Below are positions 7,534 through 12,544 of a stretch of DNA of 12,544 bases, piece by piece; position 1 is the first letter of the stretch, and every line of letters begins with the position of its first letter. The notes beneath the pieces were generated by a model. The model saw nothing but the letters and a program-made list of their open reading frames with translations, did not search any database and was not told the DNA's origin. Source of the stretch: an uncultured Lachnospiraceae bacterium (lineage in GTDB: Bacteria > Bacillota > Clostridia > Lachnospirales > Lachnospiraceae). The stretch is from contig CAMJKC010000033.1 of assembly GCA_946406305.1 (NCBI GenBank), forward strand, positions 1 to 12,544, given 5' to 3'. The position numbers and the translations under genes are program-made.

Positions 7534-8738
7534 ATTATTTCAAAGTCCTCCTTCCTTATATTTCTATCAGGCTGTTCCCCTGGCTTTATTCCTTTTCTAC
7601 TAAATCTATTTAATCTTACTTTTTTAAATATTATTTTCTCAATTTTTAATTTATCTAAACCTTTTAATACTTCTTCTAATTCACTTATTTTTAATGTTTG
7701 CTTATTATCACAATTTCGATATTTGCAGGCTCCTATGCATCTAAGAAATATACTATTGTATACTATCATTGACCTTCCACAAACTGGACATTTGACAAGT
7801 CCTGTAAACCACTTACTTTGTTTGTGGCATTCGACTTTGTGCTCTGCTATATATTTAATTCTTTCTTGTGCTTTCTCAAACTCTTCTTTACTTATTATTG
7901 CTGGATGAGTTCCATCAATTTTATATTTTGCAACTTCACCTTTGTTTCTCTTTGCTTTATGAGTTAATGAGTCGCAAATATATCTTTTTAATGTAATCGT
8001 ATAACCAGCATACTTCTCTTGTTTCAAAAAATCTCTAACTGTTAAATAATTAATATCTAAACCATTTCTTGTTTTAATTTCTCTTTCTTTTAATTTTTTT
8101 GCTATCTCAGTATAGGTTTCGCCATTATTAAACCTTTTAAATATTTCTTTTATTATCTTTCCTTCTTCTTTGTTAATACTATACTTCTTTGTCTTTTTAT
8201 CATAATCATATCCAAATAAATCTTTATGACTAATTATCCCTTGCTCCATTCTTTTTCTTATGCCCCACCTGCAATTGCTGCTTATGTTTTCCGATTCAGA
8301 TTGAGCGAACGATGCCAAAATCGTAAGCATAAACTCTCCGTCGGATGATAAAGTATTTATATTTTCTTTCTCAAAAATTACTCCAACATTTATTGACTTT
8401 AGAAGTCTAACTGTATTTAGTAAGTCAACCGTGTTTCTTGCGAACCTGCTTATTGATTTTGTATAAATTAAATCTATCTTACCTGCTTTAGCATCTTCTA
8501 TCATTTCATTAAACGAGTCTCTATTCTTTAATCCTGTGCCGCTAATCCCGCGGTCATAATATACTTTAATGAAATCATATCCTTTGGTATGAGTGATTAA
8601 ATCTTTATAGTAACTTATTTGATTTGCAAGTGAGTTGTTTAATCTATCGCATTCCATAGATATTCTGCAGTAAGCAGCAACTCGCTTATTAAATCGTATC
8701 ACTCTTGTATTCAATTGGCTTATTCTCTCTATTTTCAT
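7521..8738 (-). CDS. Second large serine recombinase, 405 aa, without coiled-coil region
   Basis: A site-specific serine recombinase paired with the 523-aa one. Seen: catalytic domain with nucleophile S27 in AAYCRISME, the DRGISGTGLKNRDSFNEM segment, TKSISRFARNTVD (identical to that of its neighbour), then a recombinase domain (LFGYDYDKKTKKYSINKEEG; LKEREIKTRNGLDI) and a zinc ribbon (CPVCGRSM, with LRCIGACKYRNC). It ends about 50 residues after the ribbon and lacks the long coiled coil that large serine integrases use for synapsis and direction control. It is thus intact in catalysis but reduced at the C-terminus. The ATG at 8738 follows a TGA and lacks a clear ribosome binding site; a good promoter match ends only about 9 bp upstream, so the message may be nearly leaderless. 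Adjacent pairs of serine recombinases that work together are known (CcrA/CcrB of SCC elements). Whether these two act jointly is an inference. Confidence 0.92.
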   Translation of the reverse strand: MKIERISQLNTRVIRFNKRVAAYCRISMECDRLNNSLANQISYYKDLITHTKGYDFIKVYYDRGISGTGLKNRDSFNEMIEDAKAGKIDLIYTKSISRFARNTVDLLNTVRLLKSINVGVIFEKENINTLSSDGEFMLTILASFAQSESENISSNCRWGIRKRMEQGIISHKDLFGYDYDKKTKKYSINKEEGKIIKEIFKRFNNGETYTEIAKKLKEREIKTRNGLDINYLTVRDFLKQEKYAGYTITLKRYICDSLTHKAKRNKGEVAKYKIDGTHPAIISKEEFEKAQERIKYIAEHKVECHKQSKWFTGLVKCPVCGRSMIVYNSIFLRCIGACKYRNCDNKQTLKISELEEVLKGLDKLKIEKIIFKKVRLNRFSRKGIKPGEQPDRNIRKEDFEIIWKH

Positions 8739-8746
8739 CGTATGTA

Positions 8747-8775
8747 TATATCACTCTAAACCAAACATTAGTCAA
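8747..8775 (-). promoter_or_regulatory. Candidate sigma-A promoter for the two recombinases
   Basis: Minus strand: TTGACT (8770-8775), 17-bp spacer, GATATA (8747-8752); a TATATA with a 19-bp spacer overlaps it. It lies in the 38-bp gap between the SHOCT-like gene and the 405-aa recombinase. The start point would fall at or next to the recombinase ATG, giving little or no leader. That is unusual and lowers confidence; transcription from further upstream is the alternative. Confidence 0.4.
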
Positions 8776-8776
8776 G

Positions 8777-8959
8777 TTATATTTCTGATGCTAATGCAAA
8801 AATTGGCTTGTATTTCCCCTCTAATTTTTCTTTAATTCTCAAATAGTCACTATTTGCTATCAAATGCTTTATGCCATTTAAAACTTTCATTGCTAAGTAA
8901 AAATTAAGTTCATTCTCAGTGTTGAAATCTTTAACCTTATTATCCTGCTTTTCGCTCAT
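8777..8959 (-). CDS. Small SHOCT-like protein of the recombinase module, 60 aa
   Basis: A small protein of unknown function. Seen: a polar N-terminus, then LNFYLAMKVLNGIKHLIANSDYLRIKEKLEGKYKPIF (broken here only by residue position, about 18-54), two short helices joined by a turn. This is like the SHOCT-type helical hairpin and the 'xxKYKPIF' ending that I associate with small proteins next to serine recombinases in clostridial elements. The ATG at 8959 is chosen over a GTG at 8968 because GAGGTG lies at a good distance before it. It overlaps the upstream HTH gene by 20 bp. From its place in the module it might be a recombination directionality factor or other accessory factor for the recombinases, but nothing in the sequence proves this. 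Confidence 0.65.
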   Translation of the reverse strand: MSEKQDNKVKDFNTENELNFYLAMKVLNGIKHLIANSDYLRIKEKLEGKYKPIFALASEI

Positions 8960-9251
8960 ACTTCGCACCTCGCCAATATCTAAGCCTGCAATAATCCGAG
9001 CAGAACTTTTTGTTTCTATTTCCAGTTAGTTCTTTACCACAACATAAGCATTTGTTTTCAGAGCTTTGAATAGTATTTGATACTACTACTTGCTCATCCT
9101 TAACAACTTCTTCAATATGCTCCTTAGGTTTTGCCTTACAACGACTTAGATAACTTTTAACTGTCCCTACTGGCATATTAAGTTCTTCAGCTATTTCTTT
9201 GTAAGTTAATCCCTCTTTTCTTAAATCAAATATTTCATCAATTCGATCCAT
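8940..9251 (-). CDS. Sigma-70 region 4-like HTH protein with C-terminal zinc ribbon, 103 aa
   Basis: Putative DNA-binding regulator. Seen: residues 1-36 (IFDLRKEGLTYKEIAEELNM, then PVGTVKSYLSRC) form an HTH of the sigma-70 region 4 / LuxR kind. A polar linker follows, then a zinc ribbon with C68xxC71 and FCSDYC (C84, C88) ending RLRYWRG. No sigma region 2 is present, so it is not a complete sigma factor. The ATG at 9251 has GGGAGGAG immediately before it; another in-frame ATG lies at 9266. It is the first gene after the endolysin terminator and leads the recombinase module (HTH, SHOCT-like, two recombinases), so it probably controls this module, perhaps binding near att or the GAAACG array (inference). 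Confidence 0.75.
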   Translation of the reverse strand: MDRIDEIFDLRKEGLTYKEIAEELNMPVGTVKSYLSRCKAKPKEHIEEVVKDEQVVVSNTIQSSENKCLCCGKELTGNRNKKFCSDYCRLRYWRGAKYERKAG

Positions 9252-9267
9252 ATGCTCCTCCCTCATA

Positions 9268-9297
9268 TCTATACTTAAATTCCGTCATTTTGATAAA
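9268..9297 (-). promoter_or_regulatory. Weak candidate promoter of the recombinase module
   Basis: Minus strand TTTATC (9292-9297), 18-bp spacer, TATAGA (9268-9273), between the endolysin terminator and the HTH gene. A promoter is expected here because the terminator isolates the module from the lysis operon, but the -35 box is poor. Confidence 0.25.
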
Positions 9298-9328
9298 TAA
9301 AATAGACCCTCTTTTTACAGAAGGTCTA
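9295..9328 (-). terminator. Rho-independent terminator at the end of the lysis cassette
   Basis: Minus strand: TAGACCTTCT (9319-9328), loop GTAAAA, AGAGGGTCTA (9303-9312), then TTTTATTT. It is a 10-bp stem with one G-T wobble and overlaps the endolysin stop codon. It separates the late (lysis) transcript from the recombinase module. Confidence 0.85.
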
Positions 9329-9755
9329 CAATGTTATTAATTGATTGATTGGTGCCTGACTTATTAACCCATCGATACTTATTTGGCCTTACATCCAAAT
9401 GGACAAACTCTCTATCACGATTTAGATAAATTCCTATGCCGCCAAGACCATTAAACTCAGCCCATAGAGCAATAACTATAGGTTTGACACCATCACAATA
9501 AATGTCAGCTGCCATTCCCTTTAAGTGATAACTATTGTCAGCACCACCACAACTTTTATTATAACTATCAGTTCTATATCCACTTGTTATGGTTATTGGC
9601 TTTCCAAGGTAGTCTCTTAATCTTTGTAGTTTATCAATTAAGTCAATATCAATTAAAACCTTGTCAGAGTTATCTTTACAAGCGAACTCTTTGACTTTGA
9701 AATTCTCTGATAGTTTTAAGTCAGCACTTTGTTTTAATGAGAACTCTTTAACCAT
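9315..9755 (-). CDS. Phage endolysin, peptidase M15 family (zinc peptidoglycan endopeptidase), 146 aa
   Basis: Cuts peptide bonds in host peptidoglycan for lysis. Seen: a short N-terminal segment (LSENFKVKEFACKD), then the M15_3-type fold with ITSGYRTDSYN (about 56-66), the zinc signature SYHLKGMAADI (H77 and D84) and REFVHLDVRPNKYRW with H119 as third ligand. The length is that of a single-domain M15 enzyme. No cell-wall binding domain and no signal peptide are present, so release depends on the holin. The ATG at 9755 is chosen because AAGGAGG lies about 9 bp before it; a GTG 30 bp upstream has no comparable site. The first 8 bp overlap the 60-aa gene. The stop codon lies inside the terminator stem. 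Confidence 0.9.
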   Translation of the reverse strand: MVKEFSLKQSADLKLSENFKVKEFACKDNSDKVLIDIDLIDKLQRLRDYLGKPITITSGYRTDSYNKSCGGADNSYHLKGMAADIYCDGVKPIVIALWAEFNGLGGIGIYLNRDREFVHLDVRPNKYRWVNKSGTNQSINNIVDLL

Positions 9756-9930
9756 GCTTCTTGCTCCTCCTTTGACCTCTGCCACCGCCTTTAAATGCTT
9801 CAGGTGCTACAACTTTTGATTTCGCTATTTCCATATTTAAATCTTGGACTACTTGAGCTATGTCTTCAGGTTCAGCACCGTTCTCTCTCATTTCATCAAT
9901 CTGTTGTCTCAGATACTCCACTCTTGTCAT
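9748..9930 (-). CDS. Small phage protein of the lysis cassette, helical with basic tail, 60 aa
   Basis: I do not recognise a family. Seen: an N-terminal helix (MTRVEYLRQQIDEMRENG), a second acidic helix (PEDIAQVVQDLNMEIAKS) and a basic Gly/Arg/Lys-rich tail (GGGRGQRRSKKHG). The ATG at 9930 has AAGGAG about 10 bp upstream; a GTG at 9939 is too close to that site. It overlaps the 72-aa membrane-protein gene by 35 bp and the endolysin by 8 bp. Such tight packing and good ribosome binding sites argue that it is translated. It has no membrane segment, so it is not a holin. Confidence 0.6.
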   Translation of the reverse strand: MTRVEYLRQQIDEMRENGAEPEDIAQVVQDLNMEIAKSKVVAPEAFKGGGRGQRRSKKHG

Positions 9931-10114
9931 CGATTTCACTCTCCTTGATTTTTAGTTTATATAAAAGTATTAGTTCCGTGACACAAGTTGGTACAAGTGC
10001 CAAATACATCTCTACTGGATACGAACCTTTTATACAAAAAATCACGGTGTATGCCACCGTGATTAAAATGATAAATATGATTAGTCCAATGAGGACTTTC
10101 TTACTGAATCGCAT
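9896..10114 (-). CDS. Small phage membrane protein of the lysis cassette, 72 aa
   Basis: Function unknown; possibly a holin partner or antiholin. Seen: RFSKK then a long hydrophobic helix (about 7-28), a short outside loop (KGSYPVE), a second weaker hydrophobic helix (about 35-52) and a charged C-terminus. The predicted topology is two membrane passes with both ends inside. GGAGG lies 6-7 bp before the ATG at 10114; it overlaps the holin-like gene by 14 bp. An intrinsic-terminator-like hairpin (10036-10064) lies inside codons for the first membrane helix, described separately. Confidence 0.65.
   Translation of the reverse strand: MRFSKKVLIGLIIFIILITVAYTVIFCIKGSYPVEMYLALVPTCVTELILLYKLKIKESEIDDKSGVSETTD
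10036..10064 (-). terminator. Terminator-like perfect hairpin inside the 72-aa membrane-protein gene
   Basis: Minus strand: AATCACGGTG (10055-10064), loop GCATA (10050-10054), CACCGTGATT (10040-10049), continuing into a run of six T (10036-10041). The stem is a perfect 10 bp. It has the form of a Rho-independent terminator but lies between start and stop of a gene, between the holin and endolysin. It may attenuate endolysin expression (inference). Confidence 0.6.
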
Positions 10115-10445
10115 TTGAGCCTCCAAGCAAGCCTATAATTTGTTTAATTGTTTTTATTACTTTATCATACCCAACTTGTGAACCACAGCCACAGGCAAAT
10201 ACAAATAATATTCCCGCGACTATGACTTTTAATAAACTAATTGAAACATTGGCAAATAGCAAAAAGCATAAATAAGTGATTGTCGCAATAAGCATAGTGA
10301 ATATTAGAGAGAATATCTCTAAAGACCCGAACTCTCTAATAAGAGCATCTTCACTTACAATCTTTTTGATTGCCTCAATAAAAAGTGCTGTGATAAGAGA
10401 TACCACAGTCATTAAAACTAACAAAAATAAAACAAAATTTAACAT
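10101..10445 (-). CDS. Holin-like phage protein, three membrane helices, 114 aa
   Basis: Probably forms the membrane lesion that lets the endolysin reach the wall. Seen: three hydrophobic segments, about 2-23 (LNFVLFLLVLMTVVSLITAL), 42-66 and 70-90, then a soluble tail VGYDKVIKTIKQIIGLLGG that resembles the end of holin-like proteins common in clostridial prophages. The ATG at 10445 has AGGAGG 6 bp before it. The position just upstream of the small membrane gene and endolysin is that of a holin. The family name is not certain; class I-like topology and location carry the call. Confidence 0.7.
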   Translation of the reverse strand: MLNFVLFLLVLMTVVSLITALFIEAIKKIVSEDALIREFGSLEIFSLIFTMLIATITYLCFLLFANVSISLLKVIVAGILFVFACGCGSQVGYDKVIKTIKQIIGLLGGSNAIQ

Positions 10446-10459
10446 AAAATTTTCCTCCT

Positions 10460-10499
10460 AAAAAAATTAGACCTATGGGGCAATTACCCTATCTGGTCT
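10460..10499 (-). terminator. Candidate terminator before the holin gene
   Basis: Minus strand arms AGACC (10495-10499) and GGTCT (10469-10473) with an inner GGG/CCC pair and an internal loop, followed by AA and seven T (10460-10466), immediately before the holin ribosome binding site. The stop codon of the 104-aa gene is inside the hairpin. The interrupted stem makes it weaker than the one after the endolysin. Confidence 0.45.
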
Positions 10500-10803
10500 T
10501 TTTGATTTTTCCAATTTTTCTATTTGATGGTTTAAGTGGAAGTGATAAAAACTCCTCCCTTAACTTATCCATCATTCCATTCGCACCAAGTGCATGGTAC
10601 TGCTTATAACAATTTTCAAAGTTGTCTTTAGCGTGAAGTGGTGCATAGCCTTTCTCACTATACTTGTAATAGTCATTAATCATTTGTGCTCTTAAAAGTG
10701 CTTGAACTCCAAGTCTTAATGACCTCTCTCTCGTATAGATGAGCCCGACAATTGTTATAATGCTTGGCATTCCAATGATACTAATAATTTGATAGGCATT
10801 CAT
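10489..10803 (-). CDS. Conserved-type phage protein with one N-terminal membrane anchor, 104 aa
   Basis: Function unknown. Seen: an N-terminal hydrophobic helix (about 4-22, IISIIGMPSIITIVGLIYTR), then RSLRLGVQALLRAQMINDYY, KYSEKGYAPLHAKDNFENCY and KQYHALGANGMMDKLREEF, with a basic end. This resembles small proteins that I know from lysis modules of Clostridia and Lachnospiraceae prophages, where they sit between tail fibre and holin. The family has no established activity that I can name. The ATG at 10803 has AGGAGG 8 bp upstream. It follows the 48-aa gene by 17 bp. Confidence 0.7.
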   Translation of the reverse strand: MNAYQIISIIGMPSIITIVGLIYTRERSLRLGVQALLRAQMINDYYKYSEKGYAPLHAKDNFENCYKQYHALGANGMMDKLREEFLSLPLKPSNRKIGKIKKTR

Positions 10804-10820
10804 AAACTTTGTCCTCCTTA

Positions 10821-10967
10821 TTAAAATCTTATATACTTTTTGACACCATTTGAAAGAAAATAAAAATACTTGATATTGACCTTTTTTTCATTACCATCTT
10901 TATCAAGTATCTTTAAATACATCTTTTTTATTTTCTTTTTCGTGTCATTTGATTTGAAATTAAGCAT
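10821..10967 (-). CDS. Small basic phage protein, 48 aa
   Basis: A short gene that length cut-offs would miss. Seen: an ATG at 10967 overlapping the tail-fibre stop (GATGCTTAA), a GGGGTG purine-rich site before it, and a frame of 48 codons beginning MLNFKSNDTKKKIKKMYLKI and ending FLSNGVKKYIRF before TAA at 10821. The protein is Lys/Tyr/Phe-rich with a probable beta pattern and no membrane segment. The next gene's ribosome binding site follows directly. The overlap and spacing fit a real gene in the operon. It takes the place where small XkdX-like proteins often lie behind tail fibres, but I see no sequence proof of that family. Confidence 0.6.
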   Translation of the reverse strand: MLNFKSNDTKKKIKKMYLKILDKDGNEKKVNIKYFYFLSNGVKKYIRF

Positions 10968-12432
10968 CTTCAATCACCCCATAAATGTATCCTGTTTCCA
11001 TAGAACTTAAATCTTTCTCGGTATACTCAAGTTGTAACCTGTTAAAATAAAAATTATCATATCCCCATTGCCCTGATACTTTTTGACAAGATACTAATGG
11101 ATGTTGGTCTTGTGCTAAATCAACCCAATGGTAATAAGTGACAACTTGATAAATTGTGGTAGTGTTTCCGCTTACAACTTTATAGTATCCTTTCTCTTGG
11201 TCGTATGTAGGTTTATAAGATTGCATCTTCATTTCTACTTCCGTCCAATAGTAAGTCAAATAACCACCAGTTGATGCCATTGAGATATAATACTTATTTT
11301 GGTCGGTCGCATAATAGCAATTACATCCATATCCCGCTTGAGGTCTGTTTGCATATGTGCCTTCCATGTATTGTTTATAATTACCTCCGATAGGCATAAG
11401 AACATCTAATCCACCATCATCAGAACCAGTGCTTCCACTACTTTCTTCTTGAGTTACTGAGGCTATTGTTGCTACTACAGTATCCCCTGGAACACAAATC
11501 TTATATTCGCCATATTGTTTCCACATATAAAGTTTGCCCAGTGCCTCTTCACAGGCTTCGGGTTGTTGGTAACTATACTCCACAACTTCAAGTCTTCCTG
11601 ATAACAAATATTCTATTTCAGTTTTAAGATTTCTTAAATCAACATCTGTTTTTAGTTGTTCCCAAGATAGAACTTCAGGTGTTGTTGCATAAATATAATA
11701 AATATAGTTTGGTACAAAGTAGTACTTGCCTGCATATCTCTTCTCAGCATTCGGTCTACTCTCAACTCTTATCACTTCATTAAACTCATCCCAACTAACA
11801 TTATTGATATAATAAATTTGATTATAACTATTGCAAAAGAAGTAATTACCTGCTACAGCATTACTTCCATTCATTCTTGTGTAGTAGCTATAAGTCAAAT
11901 TAGTTAGTTCTCGATATCCACTTTCTGTTGTTGAATCAGCAATAAAGAGCTTTCTTGAGCTAGTACAAATAATATAAGTGCCATCAGCAAATCGACCCTT
12001 AGCCCCTGGGTCTTGTGTCGCCTCTTTTATAAAGTCATAACCAGTTGAATCAATATTAAGTTTATAAACTTTGTCTTCAGGAGTTACATATTGATACTCA
12101 TATGATATGTTTGTTTCAAGTTCATCAGTTGGCTTACAATAATATGCACTAAAGTTGTACTCGCCATTAATTCCTCGCACATAATAGTATTTGTGAGTGT
12201 TTCTAACATAGTAAATCCTACCAAGAAGTGTCTCACTTAATTCAGGTAACTCATCCTCATACTCAATCTCAATGACTCTACTACTTCCACCACCACCAAT
12301 CTCTATGTTTTCAGTGCCAGTTCCAATATAAAGTTTATTAGTATCAGTTGCATACTTTAACTCTCCAGCTACCACTCCAGCATTATTTAGATTTGATGAC
12401 AAACCTCTTTTTATTAAAACTCTATTTGACAT
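10960..12432 (-). CDS. Modular phage tail fibre / receptor-binding protein, 490 aa
   Basis: Probably the distal tail or baseplate protein that contacts the host surface. Seen: residues 1-42 (VLIKRGLSSNLNNAGVVAGE, then LKYATDTNKLYIGTG) match the 'IKRG...GEL.YATDT..LYIG' pattern of the N-terminal domain in major tropism determinant-like and other tail-fibre proteins. A Gly-rich linker (GGGGSS, about 46-51) follows. The rest is built of degenerate ~35-40-residue modules of the form 'P.A..G.YY......YYI.....W.E', at about 68-100, 138-176, 187-220, 226-260 and 356-400. The last contains YANRPQAGYG. A short helix (about 263-280) and a Ser/Gly/Asp linker (about 328-342) divide the modules. It is strikingly rich in Tyr. 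The ATG at 12432 has AGGAG 6 bp upstream; an upstream in-frame start falls inside a hairpin and is not used here. Confidence 0.8.
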   Translation of the reverse strand: MSNRVLIKRGLSSNLNNAGVVAGELKYATDTNKLYIGTGTENIEIGGGGSSRVIEIEYEDELPELSETLLGRIYYVRNTHKYYYVRGINGEYNFSAYYCKPTDELETNISYEYQYVTPEDKVYKLNIDSTGYDFIKEATQDPGAKGRFADGTYIICTSSRKLFIADSTTESGYRELTNLTYSYYTRMNGSNAVAGNYFFCNSYNQIYYINNVSWDEFNEVIRVESRPNAEKRYAGKYYFVPNYIYYIYATTPEVLSWEQLKTDVDLRNLKTEIEYLLSGRLEVVEYSYQQPEACEEALGKLYMWKQYGEYKICVPGDTVVATIASVTQEESSGSTGSDDGGLDVLMPIGGNYKQYMEGTYANRPQAGYGCNCYYATDQNKYYISMASTGGYLTYYWTEVEMKMQSYKPTYDQEKGYYKVVSGNTTTIYQVVTYYHWVDLAQDQHPLVSCQKVSGQWGYDNFYFNRLQLEYTEKDLSSMETGYIYGVIEDA

Positions 12433-12442
12433 GTTCGCTCCT

Positions 12443-12470
12443 AAAAATACCCCCACCATAAAGGTGGAGG
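12443..12470 (-). terminator. Hairpin with T-run before the tail-fibre gene
   Basis: Minus strand: CCTCCACC (12463-12470), loop TTTAT, GGTGGGGG (12450-12457), then TATTTTT, directly followed by the AGGAG of the tail-fibre gene. The 8-bp GC-rich stem contains one T-G pair. It is a good intrinsic terminator shape between two tail genes, so it may reduce rather than stop transcription, or protect the 3' end of the upstream message. Confidence 0.65.
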
Positions 12471-12476
12471 CTTATT

Positions 12477-12544
12477 CTAAAATGTTCCGCAATCAATAGT
12501 TCCGTTAGTTAAGAACTCTTTTAATTCATTAATAGCACCAACTA
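12477..12544 (-). CDS. Phage tail gene, 3' end only
   Basis: The last 22 codons of a gene that enters from the right edge: VGAINELKEFLTNGTIDCGT plus F, then TAG at 12477. 'VGAINEL' is a common ending motif in tail-fibre and baseplate proteins with repeats. The stop is followed by the GC-rich hairpin. Too little is visible to name a family; a tail or baseplate protein is inferred from context. Confidence 0.6.
   Translation of the reverse strand, partial: VGAINELKEFLTNGTIDCGTF

Larger units (their letters stand above)
5719..12544. mobile_element. Prophage or prophage-like element (left end; continues past the right edge)
   Basis: From the tadA junction to the right edge every gene is phage-like: recombinase module, lysis cassette, then tail genes, all on the minus strand. 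The order tail - holin - endolysin - integrase - att is that of the end of a temperate phage genome. No capsid, portal, terminase or replication genes are in view, so completeness cannot be judged. Integration uses large serine recombinases rather than a tyrosine integrase, consistent with insertion in a protein-coding gene rather than a tRNA. Confidence 0.85.

Noticed and set aside
8940..9251. The 103-aa HTH protein as a complete alternative sigma factor
   Set aside because: Only a region 4-like HTH and a zinc ribbon are present; the core-binding region 2 is absent.
10960..12432. Diversity-generating retroelement acting on the tail fibre
   Set aside because: The N-terminus resembles tropism-determinant proteins, but no adenine-biased variable repeat pair, template repeat or reverse transcriptase is visible in the window.

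Overview
The window looks like chromosome of a low-GC, Gram-positive anaerobe (Bacillota, most likely Clostridia or a relative). The signs are very AT-rich DNA, strong AGGAGG-type ribosome binding sites, and a Tad/Flp pilus operon of clostridial layout (CpaF ATPase, two T2SSF membrane proteins, Flp1-type pilin, DUF5702-like and TadE-like proteins). No genus can be named from the sequence alone. All genes that I accept lie on the minus strand, so the window reads right to left.

Left part (about 1-5718): the downstream half of a Tad pilus operon. In transcription order it holds the last ~102 codons of the secretion ATPase tadA/cpaF, tadB, a TadC-like protein with a large extracytoplasmic insert, a 69-aa Flp prepilin, a DUF5702-type coiled-coil protein and a TadE-like pseudopilin with two Cys-based (probably metal-binding) units. 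A Shine-Dalgarno sequence at the left edge announces one more gene. The genes overlap or nearly touch and look like one operon.

Right part (about 5719-12544): the left end of a prophage or prophage-like element that continues past the right edge. In transcription order: the end of a tail gene, a 490-aa modular tail-fibre/receptor-binding protein, a 48-aa small protein, a 104-aa membrane-anchored phage protein, a holin-like protein, two small proteins, an M15-type endolysin and a strong terminator. The recombination module follows: a sigma-like HTH plus zinc-ribbon protein, a 60-aa SHOCT-like protein, and two adjacent large serine recombinases of 405 and 523 aa. Between the last recombinase and the host gene lies an array of 14 copies of GAAACG at an exact 11-bp period.

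The key point is the junction. CpaF homology starts abruptly at the codons for NTGHDGS (about 5718), and everything upstream is phage. The element has therefore integrated inside tadA/cpaF, just after where Walker B would be encoded, and the ATPase N-terminus is expected beyond the far end of the element. While integrated, the element should inactivate the pilus motor; precise excision by the recombinases would restore it. The hairpins inside the lysis cassette and the phased array next to attL are further structures that ordinary gene annotation would miss.
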